Shown here: in pieces, positions 17,808 through 24,551 of the stretch
How the letters are laid out: the number at the start of each line of letters is the position of its first letter
Numbering within the stretch: position 1 is the first letter of the stretch
Assembly: GCA_965207805.1 (NCBI GenBank)
Contig: OZ242312.1
Span: forward strand, 248,001 to 312,000
Direction of reading: 5' to 3'
Source: Palauibacter sp965207805
GTDB lineage: Bacteria; Gemmatimonadota; Gemmatimonadetes; Palauibacterales; Palauibacteraceae
Length of the DNA stretch: 64,000 nt
Made by a program: the position numbers and the translations under genes
The notes under the pieces: model-generated
Database searches by the model: none
Told to the model about the DNA's origin: nothing
Seen by the model: only the letters and a program-made list of their open reading frames with translations

Positions 17808-18950
17808 ATGATGTCCACCGATTCGAACCGGCGCGATTTTCTGAAGGTCACGGCTGCGGCGGGCGCCGCCATTGGGCTCGGCGTCCCCGTCGGGGCATGC
17901 TCGGGTCCGGCGGCCACGCCCCAGGCCTCGGGCAGCGGCGGGAAGCTGCTCATCCTGGGTGGGACCGGGTTCATCGGCCCCTACCAGGTTCGATCGGCGC
18001 TCGCGCAGGGGTTGGAGGTGACGATCTTCAACCGCGGCAGCCGCCCGGGCATGTTCGAGGGCGTCGAGGAACTCGTCGGAGACCGGAACGGGGATTTCGA
18101 GTCGCTGCGCGGCCGGACGTGGGACGTCGTCATCGACAACTCCACGGCGCGTCCCGACTGGGTGACGAGCATCGGGGAGTTCCTGCGCGACTCGGTCGAG
18201 TACTTCTACTACGTCTCCTCGCGCTCGGCGTACGCGAGCCACTCCACCGTGCCGATGACGTCCGCCGTGCCGTCGTACACGTACGAGACGGCCGGAGTGG
18301 ATCCTGCGACCGCCGACATCACCGATCTGCCGTACGGCCTCGCGAAGGCGGAGTCCGAGCGCGAGGCGATGCGGATCTTCCCCGACCGCTACGGGATCTT
18401 CCGCCCGGGCCTCATCATCGGACCCGACGATCCCACGGACCGCTTCACGTACTGGCCGGTGCGGATCCACCGCGGCGGCGAAGTGCTGTCTCCCGGCGAC
18501 GGGACGGACCCGGTGCAGATCATCGACGTGCGCGACCTCGGCGACTTCATGGCGCTGTCCTCGGACCGCGGGCACACGGGCATCTTCAACCTCGTCGGCC
18601 CCGCGACGCCCCGGCCGATGGCGGAACTCCTGTACGGGATCCGCGCCGTGACAACGGCCGAGACGACGTTCACCTGGGTGCCGCGCGAGTTCCTCGCCGA
18701 GCGCGGCGTGCGGCCCTACGCCGAGATGCCGGTGTGGCGGCCGCCGACGCCGGGGTCGGAAGGGTTCGCGCGCTTCGACCTCTCCAACGAAGTCGCGCAC
18801 GGGATGACGTTCCGCTCGCTGGCGGATACGACGCAGGCGACGCTGGATTTCCACTTCTCGCGCACGCCCGAGCGCCAGGCGGAGATGCGGCCGGGACTCT
18901 CCGCGGAGCGGGAGGCGGAGATCCTGCAGGAGTGGCACGCGTCGCGCTGA
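17808..18950 (+). CDS. Tat-exported NAD(P)-binding Rossmann protein (epimerase/dehydratase-like)
   Basis: A 380-residue protein. The N-terminus has a twin-arginine motif (NRRDFLK) and a lipobox-like VGAC. It is followed by an extended short-chain dehydrogenase fold with GGTGFIG at residues 51-57, a YVSSRSAYA strand in the position of the catalytic Ser, and YGLAKAESE supplying the Tyr-x-x-x-Lys pair. The family includes NAD-dependent epimerases/dehydratases. Tat export would allow folding with its nucleotide before secretion, which is unusual for this fold. GAGGAG precedes the doubled ATG at 17808/17811. It follows the MBL gene by only 10 bp and is likely co-transcribed. Confidence 0.85.
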   Translation: MMSTDSNRRDFLKVTAAAGAAIGLGVPVGACSGPAATPQASGSGGKLLILGGTGFIGPYQVRSALAQGLEVTIFNRGSRPGMFEGVEELVGDRNGDFESLRGRTWDVVIDNSTARPDWVTSIGEFLRDSVEYFYYVSSRSAYASHSTVPMTSAVPSYTYETAGVDPATADITDLPYGLAKAESEREAMRIFPDRYGIFRPGLIIGPDDPTDRFTYWPVRIHRGGEVLSPGDGTDPVQIIDVRDLGDFMALSSDRGHTGIFNLVGPATPRPMAELLYGIRAVTTAETTFTWVPREFLAERGVRPYAEMPVWRPPTPGSEGFARFDLSNEVAHGMTFRSLADTTQATLDFHFSRTPERQAEMRPGLSAEREAEILQEWHASR

Positions 18951-19079
18951 CGGCGGGCCGCCGCGGGGGCCGCTCTTGCCGGCCCTCGTGACGGCGGCAA
19001 CTGTGGTCGGCGCACGCACGTAGATGGTGCGCGGGACGGGGCGGAGGTGGGGCGCGAGACCGACGGAAACGGAGGCGAC

Positions 19080-20312
19080 GTGAACGACCGAGACGAAAGC
19101 TCCGGACTCACGCGGCGAGCCCTGATCGCCGGAGCCGCGGCGGCCGCCGGGGGCGCCATCACGGCCGGCGCAACGCGCGGACTGGTCCAGGAGGCGCCGG
19201 ATCCGACGAAGGTGCCGGGCGCGCGTCCTGTCACGGTCGGGTCCCGTTCTCCGCACGAGACGCCCGAGAAGCTCCTGTCCGGATCCATGGGCGGCTCCTC
19301 GCGGACGCCGCTCCAGGACCTGCACGGGATCATGACCCCGGCGGATCTTCACTTCGAGCGGCACCACCACGGGATCCCCTACATCGATCCCGCGACGTAC
19401 CGCCTCCTCATCCACGGCATGGTCGACCGGCCCACCCTCTTCACGCTCGATGACCTGAAGCGCTTCCCGCAGGTCTCGAAGCTGCTCTTCATCGAATGCT
19501 CGGGGAACGGCGGAGGCGCCTATGCCCCGTCGCCCAGCCCGCAGCACACGCCCCAGTCGGTCGACGGCCTGCTGAGCACGAGCGAGTGGTCCGGGGTCGC
19601 GCTTTCGACGCTGTTCGAGGAAGTGGGGGCGCACGGGGACGCGACGTGGTTCCTCGCCGAGGGGTCGGACGCGGCTGTCATGGGCCGCAGCATTCCGATC
19701 GAGAAGGCGTGGGACGACGCGATGATCGCGTACGCCCAGAACGGCGAGGCGATCCGGCCCGAGCAGGGCTACCCGGCGCGGGTATTTCTGCCCGGATGGG
19801 AGGGCAACGCGAGCGTGAAGTGGATCCGGCGCATCGAACTCTCCGACCGCCCGTCGATGTTCCGCGATGAGACGTCGAAGTACACGGATCCGCTCCCGGA
19901 CGGGACGTCGCGGCAGTTCTCCTTCGTGATGGATGCGAAGTCGGTCATCACCTACCCGACCTACCCGCGGCGGCTGTCGGAGCCCGGATTCGTGGAGATC
20001 ACGGGCTACGCCTGGACGGGCCGGGGCCTGATCGAGCGCGTCGAGGTGAGCACGGACGGCGGCGACTCGTGGCACGACGCGGTGCTCCAGGAACCCGTGC
20101 TGCCCAAGTGTACGACGCGGTTCCGCCACGGCTGGGAGTGGGACGGCGGCCCGGCGCACCTGCTGAGCCGCGCGACCGACGAGACGGGCTACACCCAGCC
20201 GGTCCGGCAGCAGGTGCTCGACGCGCGCGGGCCCGGCACGCGCTACCACTCCAACGCGATCCGCGGGTGGCGCGTGGCCAGCGACGGCTCCATCGAGTTC
20301 GCGCCGGTATGA
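19080..20312 (+). CDS. soxC: Sulfite dehydrogenase, molybdopterin subunit (SoxC-like)
   Basis: A 410-residue member of the sulfite oxidase family. A Tat signal (LTRRALIAGAAAAAGG) fits export of a folded molybdenum-cofactor enzyme. The FERHHHGIPYIDP block and the molybdenum-ligand cysteine Cys140 in FIECSGNGGG are characteristic of SoxC. A C-terminal dimerisation domain (GYAWTGRGLIERVEVSTDGG) completes the protein. It should oxidise sulfite or thiosulfate-derived sulfane in the periplasm. GTG 19080 with GGAGG just upstream is preferred to GTG 19047. The cytochrome gene overlaps its stop by ATGA. No other sox genes are nearby, so a stand-alone sulfite-oxidising pair is likely. Confidence 0.88.
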   Translation: MNDRDESSGLTRRALIAGAAAAAGGAITAGATRGLVQEAPDPTKVPGARPVTVGSRSPHETPEKLLSGSMGGSSRTPLQDLHGIMTPADLHFERHHHGIPYIDPATYRLLIHGMVDRPTLFTLDDLKRFPQVSKLLFIECSGNGGGAYAPSPSPQHTPQSVDGLLSTSEWSGVALSTLFEEVGAHGDATWFLAEGSDAAVMGRSIPIEKAWDDAMIAYAQNGEAIRPEQGYPARVFLPGWEGNASVKWIRRIELSDRPSMFRDETSKYTDPLPDGTSRQFSFVMDAKSVITYPTYPRRLSEPGFVEITGYAWTGRGLIERVEVSTDGGDSWHDAVLQEPVLPKCTTRFRHGWEWDGGPAHLLSRATDETGYTQPVRQQVLDARGPGTRYHSNAIRGWRVASDGSIEFAPV

Positions 20313-20983
20313 GCCGCGCCAACGTGGTCTCGCGGCTGCTGACGACGGTGGTCCTTCTGCCGGCGCTGGCGGCCTGCGGCGCGGGTGACTCCGGGGGTGG
20401 CGCGGAGGTCGGCAACGCCGCACCCGGCGCAGCAGCGGTCGTGACGACCGATCCGGGCGACGGGACGACCGGAAGGGTCGGCGCGGCGGAGCCCGTATAC
20501 GGCTTCGGGACGCCTGCGACGGCGTCGCAGATCGCGGCGTGGGATATCGACATCGGTCCCGACGGCGCGGGCCTTCCGCCCGGACAGGGCACCGTCGCGG
20601 AGGGACTAGAGGTGTGGGAGCGCCACCGCTGCATTCTCTGCCACGGCCCCACGGGGCGCGAAGGGCCGAACGACGTCATCACAGGCCGCATCCCGGGGGA
20701 CGAGTTCCCGTTCGCGAACGACCGCAGTCTGCGCTCCACCGTCGGCAACTACTGGCCCTACGCGACGACGCTGTTCGACTACACCCGTCGCGCCATGCCC
20801 TTCGACCTGCCGGGAACGATGACGGACGAAGAGGTCTACGCCGTGGTCGGGGCCATGCTCTACTTCAACGACCTCCTGCCGGCCGACGCCGTCGTCGACT
20901 CCGCGGTGGTGGTCGACACGCGCATGCCCGCCCGCGACCGCTTCGTCCGCGACAACCGAACCGGCGGCCCCACCATCCGCTGA
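20309..20983 (+). CDS. Cytochrome c lipoprotein, electron acceptor of the SoxC-like enzyme
   Basis: A 224-residue exported c-type cytochrome. A lipoprotein signal (LAACG) and an Ala/Gly-rich linker precede one haem site: Cys108-Ile-Leu-Cys111-His112, with Met163 in RAMPFDLPG as the probable sixth ligand. The spacing is like the C-terminal half of SoxD, but the protein is shorter and has only one CxxCH. Its start overlaps the soxC stop, so the two subunits are almost certainly made together and electrons from sulfite pass to this haem. It ends 9 bp from the convergent antitoxin gene. Confidence 0.88.
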   Translation: MSRANVVSRLLTTVVLLPALAACGAGDSGGGAEVGNAAPGAAAVVTTDPGDGTTGRVGAAEPVYGFGTPATASQIAAWDIDIGPDGAGLPPGQGTVAEGLEVWERHRCILCHGPTGREGPNDVITGRIPGDEFPFANDRSLRSTVGNYWPYATTLFDYTRRAMPFDLPGTMTDEEVYAVVGAMLYFNDLLPADAVVDSAVVVDTRMPARDRFVRDNRTGGPTIR

Positions 20984-20992
20984 CCAGCGCGC

Positions 20993-21280
20993 CTACACGA
21001 GTTCGATTCGGAGCCGTCGCCCGAGCGCCTCGGCAGCCCCTATCAGCGTGGCGAGTTGGATCCGATCGTTGCTCGGATCCAAAACCCGATCCAACTGGCT
21101 GCGGCTCGTGTTCATCTTTTGGGCCATCTGATTCTTGCTGAGGCGTTCCGTAGCCATGGCCTCCTTCAACTGCCACGCGATGACACGCTTGACGGCCGCC
21201 GCCGTCGTCTCCTCCAGCGTCCCTTGTTCCCGGAGATAATCCTCGAACGCCGAACCGACGCCTCCTACTTCCTCAACCAT
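20993..21280 (-). CDS. XRE-family antitoxin (HigA-like)
   Basis: A 95-residue protein with a helix-turn-helix formed by LSKNQMAQKMNTSRSQLDRVLDP, as in antitoxins that neutralise RelE/HigB toxins and repress their own operon. It lies downstream of the toxin on the same strand and overlaps it by 8 bases, the HigB-HigA gene order. The LATLIGAAEALGRRLRIEL ending is typical of this group. The 18-bp inverted repeat upstream of the toxin is its likely operator. Confidence 0.88.
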   Translation of the reverse strand: MVEEVGGVGSAFEDYLREQGTLEETTAAAVKRVIAWQLKEAMATERLSKNQMAQKMNTSRSQLDRVLDPSNDRIQLATLIGAAEALGRRLRIELV

Positions 21281-21623
21281 AAACGAACTCCCTTGCCCGC
21301 CTTCGTGCGATGTCCATCTCGGACTTCGGCGTCTTCTTCGTCTTCTTCACGAATCCGTGCAGTAACACCAACCGGTTGTCGTGAACCAAGAAGATCACGC
21401 GAGCGATCCGTTTGCCGCTGATTCGCGATCGAATCTCATGGAGACCACGGCCAAGCGATCGGGTTAGCGGCATGCCAACAGGCCATCCGAATTCGACAGT
21501 CGCGATGTCAATCCCGATCGTCCGCCGGCTCTCGTCGTCAAGCTCGAGAAGCCACTCCCGCACGGGCTCGTTGCCAACAGCGGTAGCATAGAACGCGGCG
21601 GGGAAACGTTTAGGCGCTGACAT
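21273..21623 (-). CDS. RelE/HigB-like toxin (phage Gp49-like family)
   Basis: A 116-residue toxin of the HigB/Gp49-like branch of the RelE superfamily, which generally act as ribosome-dependent mRNA interferases. Conserved features are the REWLLELDDESRR helix, LGRGLHEIRSRI with the basic active-site strand, RVIFLVHDNRLVLLHGFVKKTKKTP and the C-terminal basic helix. It precedes and overlaps the antitoxin by 8 bases. The pair sits just outside the left direct repeat that borders the restriction island. Confidence 0.9.
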   Translation of the reverse strand: MSAPKRFPAAFYATAVGNEPVREWLLELDDESRRTIGIDIATVEFGWPVGMPLTRSLGRGLHEIRSRISGKRIARVIFLVHDNRLVLLHGFVKKTKKTPKSEMDIARRRAREFVYG

Positions 21624-21639
21624 GGTCGCTTACCGAATG

Positions 21640-21668
21640 CATGTACCTTATGTGGTACACCCCGTCAA
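21640..21668 (-). promoter_or_regulatory. Toxin-antitoxin promoter with operator
   Basis: On the minus strand a TTGACG -35 box (21668-21663) is followed after 17 bp by TACATG (21645-21640), a weak -10 match. A perfect inverted repeat, TGTACC-N6-GGTACA (21642-21659), overlaps the spacer and -10 region and ends 18 bp before the toxin start. This is the expected position for an operator bound by the XRE antitoxin. The repeat is seen directly; the role is inferred. Confidence 0.6.
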
Positions 21669-21690
21669 GCGCGTCTCAACTAGCGCTAGG

Positions 21691-21727
21691 GTGATGCAGT
21701 TCTTTGGCGCTCCGCCGGGCCGGCATG
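21691..21727. repeat. Left copy of 37-bp imperfect direct repeat flanking the defence island
   Basis: This 37-bp segment (beginning GTGATGCAGT, ending CCGGGCCGGCATG) matches 34296-34332 at 33 of 37 positions in the same orientation. It lies in the 344-bp non-coding stretch between the toxin-antitoxin pair and the end of the Res gene. Nothing else recognisable was seen in this stretch. The two copies border the restriction genes, HEPN gene, membrane pair and ATPase-nuclease. Confidence 0.65.
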
Positions 21728-21967
21728 CAGCGGATGACTCGAAGGCCCGTGCGCATCGCTGGACGGCCAACAATGCGCATCCGACCCGCATGTCGTTTGC
21801 GCCATCAGGGCTCCAAAGTCGGAGTGCGGGTCGTTCGGGATTCGAAGGGACCGAGTCCCTCGTGAGCCCTGGTGATATACCTGAGATAGGCCAGTTCTCC
21901 GCCGCATTACGGCGTCCGACGTGTCCGAGACCCGGCGGTGGAGCCATCCCCCGCTAGCGACGCCCGC

Positions 21968-22225
21968 TCAGTAGCCCGCAGCCGCGTCACTCAGATAAAG
22001 AGTCTCCACGTCATGCGCCTCGGCGACGGCCTCTCGAACGGAAAGCTCCGTAAGGTCCAGGACACGAAGGCCTCGTCCCGGCATTCGTGCAACCGATTCG
22101 ATCCGGTGGAAGGATTCGCCGTGCTTTTCGGCAAACTCCGCCAAGCCGCGAAGCTTGGGAAGCGCGTCGGCGAGGTGGGGGCCGTGAGGATCGACGATGG
22201 AGACATTTACTGTTTCGTCGCCGTG
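21968..22225 (-). other. Frame -1 continuation of the type III Res subunit (nuclease end)
   Basis: This frame encodes 85 residues starting HGDETVNVSIVDPHG and continuing LADALPKLRGLAEFAEKHG. They form the expected C-terminal end of a type III restriction subunit. They continue directly from the CPDFLFF sequence of the Res gene if the ribosome shifts back one base at 22225-22231. An isolated ORF from 22258 contains it but its first residues are only out-of-frame overlap. Joined, the protein would be 860 residues. Either the gene is frameshifted by loss of one T in a T-run or it uses programmed -1 frameshifting. Confidence 0.75.
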
Positions 22226-24549
22226 AAAAAAAGAAAATCTGGACACATCCGTCGCCATTCATCTCGATCATTCCGGTAGGCGATGGCCAGCGCATCGGCC
22301 GACGGGCGAGAGGGGTTTCGATACCAAGCTTGGAAGCCCGGGCGTGCCATTTCCTTGTCGAGGACCTCGATCTCCCACCTGTTCAATGAGCCGACCGGGA
22401 AGTCGCCCTTGTCATCGGACATGAGGTGTCCGGGCCGGATCGCCAAGTCGTTGCCGTCGGCGTCCCGGGTTTCCTCGGTGCGGATCCGAGGCCGCTTGAC
22501 CTCTATCGCCCGAGGCTGCGGCGACATGCTCCTGATCTCGTCGTAGACTGCTTGCCGTTCGTCGCTCAGCCCTTTGATTGCGACCCGATGATCGGCGAAC
22601 CACTTCTTGGCGATTCGCTCGGCTTCCCGGTCGAGTGCGTCCGGCACTTCCTCGACCTGTGCAAGAGCCGCAACCCGGACGTGGGCGTCGTGTAGGCCGT
22701 CGTCGTCCTCTTCCGCGTCAGCGAGCTGGTCCGCGTACTTGCGCGCAACATCCGCCGTCAGCGTGCGACAGGCCGCCCTGAAGTCGGCCTCGACCGACTT
22801 CTCGTCGGCGACCGCCACGAAGGGCCGGTATTCGAAAGTGTCACCGCCACCGAAGCGAGCGACCAGAGTCTCGCCACGCACTTCGAGGATACCTTTGCTG
22901 GCGGCTGCGACCTCGTCCCTGTGCTGGGTTGTCAGCCCGTCGAGTTTCGCAAAGAGCATCCTGTAGGCGTCCTTGCGCGCGTCCTTTCTCAGCCCATCTC
23001 GCGACAACGCTTGGGCCAGCGCCGTGAGCCTCCTCACCGGACGGGCTACCCTCCGCGGCAACGTCTGCGAGGGAACCTCGACAAGAGCCTCCCAAACCAC
23101 CTCTGGGATGCTGCTGTTGGCTACCATGTCGACCGGGGCCAGGAGAACGCGGCGACCCCCACCGCCGCCGGTGCCATCGGCGTCCGCCTCCCGCTCACCC
23201 ATCATGGTCTGCGCGACCCTTTTGGCTGTCTGCCGGTCGAAGCGCGGCAACAGACACGCGACCGAGTTGAGCATGTCGTCGCCCGGGATCCTCCGGGCCA
23301 AGGGCGTCCGCACCATCCGGCCAAGCAGTTGGGTGATATGAGTCTCGTCCCGCGCAGGGCGGAAGGACACAAGCACCTCGGCGCGTGGACAGTCCCAGCC
23401 GGTGGAGATGGCGTCCTTTGCGAAGAGTACCCGGATGGAGGAGTGGTCCTGCACGGTCTCGGGGCGTACGTGGGAGACTGAGAACCCACCGACGTTGATA
23501 GGCGCGTGGTCGCCGAAGACGTGGGCCATCATACGGTCGTCGAGTTCCGGCCACGCGTCCTGAACCGTGGTGATCGCGGACAGCAACAACTCGTTCGAGG
23601 GCGTATTGGGCACTTGAACCACCAAGAGCGGTGCCACCGTGTCCGGTGCCATGCCTTCCCGCTCGGCGTAGGCGCGCCAGCGGTCGGTCGCCTCCCTCAC
23701 CTTCTGCGTGGCACGCGCCAACAGGACGGTGTCGAACTTACCGGCCTCGGTGGGGAAGCTCAGGCGGATGTCGTCCTTGAGCAGGCCGGATTCTTGAATC
23801 AGCACGGGGTCAACGACCACGTGAGGATAGGTAGTCCGTCCCTCGGCCCGCTCCATCGCATCGTTGAAGCGTTGGACGGTGGCGGAGATGCCCCAAACGA
23901 TCGGTAGCGGAGGGACGCCAGCAGCACCGTTTATGAGCCGCTGCACGATGGTGGCTTTCTCGGCCCGATCCCGCCGGTCGGGCTGCTTCATACCCCGGTG
24001 AGCCTCGTCGAGAATGAGGTACAGGGTTAGCTGCTCATCGGCGATGGTGTTCGCCAGCGTGTCCCACATTGTGTAGGCGCGTGCATCCGGCATCGGCAGG
24101 AGGTCGCGCTGGGCCTCCGGTGGGACATCTTCCGGCGTTCCCCTGACCAGAAGCGACTTCTTCCCCAGCTTCTGGCGATTGAGAAAATAGACCTTGCCCG
24201 GTTCGAGTTTCTCCCGGTTGAAGGTGTTCTCGATAACCTCCAGCCGCGAGTGCGCGATCCGGTCCGAGGCGTCCATGAGACGGAACCGGGTCTGCTCGTT
24301 GAGCGATGGGTCGTCGGTGAACCAAAGCACGACAGCGCCGGGGTCGGGATCGAATTCGAGGGCCGCGTTACCGTGGAACAGCGCCTCGATCACGGCAGCG
24401 GCCATCACTGTCTTGCCCGCCCCGGTCGTCGCCGTCAACGAGAACGCTACCGGCCACCGGCGTCGATGCCAATCGTCCCTCGCCCGCGCCAAGCGCTCGA
24501 GCACGTCGGCGACAGCGTCCTCCTGGTAGTCCTTCAGCGTGTACCGCAC
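22207..24549 (-). CDS. res: Type III restriction enzyme, Res subunit (0-frame product)
   Basis: This is the 780-residue zero-frame product of a type III restriction subunit. The helicase core shows Walker A TTGAGKT at residues 41-47, a DEAH box in LILDEAHRG, the motif III-like ISATVQRF, and motif VI in ITQLLGRMVRTPLARR. It translocates on DNA with ATP and cuts in complex with Mod. The nuclease domain at the end begins RRMCPDFLFF but is interrupted: the zero frame ends in TATKQ and stop, while the natural continuation lies in the -1 frame (21968-22225). GTG 24549 starts two bases after the mod stop, so mod and res are co-translated. Whether active Res is made depends on frameshifting. Confidence 0.9.
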   Translation of the reverse strand: MRYTLKDYQEDAVADVLERLARARDDWHRRRWPVAFSLTATTGAGKTVMAAAVIEALFHGNAALEFDPDPGAVVLWFTDDPSLNEQTRFRLMDASDRIAHSRLEVIENTFNREKLEPGKVYFLNRQKLGKKSLLVRGTPEDVPPEAQRDLLPMPDARAYTMWDTLANTIADEQLTLYLILDEAHRGMKQPDRRDRAEKATIVQRLINGAAGVPPLPIVWGISATVQRFNDAMERAEGRTTYPHVVVDPVLIQESGLLKDDIRLSFPTEAGKFDTVLLARATQKVREATDRWRAYAEREGMAPDTVAPLLVVQVPNTPSNELLLSAITTVQDAWPELDDRMMAHVFGDHAPINVGGFSVSHVRPETVQDHSSIRVLFAKDAISTGWDCPRAEVLVSFRPARDETHITQLLGRMVRTPLARRIPGDDMLNSVACLLPRFDRQTAKRVAQTMMGEREADADGTGGGGGRRVLLAPVDMVANSSIPEVVWEALVEVPSQTLPRRVARPVRRLTALAQALSRDGLRKDARKDAYRMLFAKLDGLTTQHRDEVAAASKGILEVRGETLVARFGGGDTFEYRPFVAVADEKSVEADFRAACRTLTADVARKYADQLADAEEDDDGLHDAHVRVAALAQVEEVPDALDREAERIAKKWFADHRVAIKGLSDERQAVYDEIRSMSPQPRAIEVKRPRIRTEETRDADGNDLAIRPGHLMSDDKGDFPVGSLNRWEIEVLDKEMARPGFQAWYRNPSRPSADALAIAYRNDRDEWRRMCPDFLFFTATKQ
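22225..22231 (-). promoter_or_regulatory. Candidate -1 frameshift heptamer U_UUU_UUC
   Basis: Reading on the minus strand, codons CTT TTT TTC in the Res gene contain T TTT TTC, which fits the X_XXY_YYZ pattern for -1 slippage. After a -1 slip the next codon is CAC (His), which enters the 85-residue continuation frame exactly. Without the slip translation stops six codons later at TAA (22207-22209). Confidence 0.5.
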
Positions 24550-24551
24550 GG

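Noticed and set aside
17697..20423. 908-codon minus-strand open frame
   Set aside because: It lies antisense to the MBL end, the Tat Rossmann gene, soxC and part of the cytochrome gene, all with clear motifs. Its translation is Arg/Val/His-rich with no domain, as expected for the complementary frame of GC-rich genes.
21968..22258. Independent 96-residue gene after res
   Set aside because: Its ATG lies inside res, it has no ribosome binding site, and its sequence from HGDET onward is the missing Res C-terminus.
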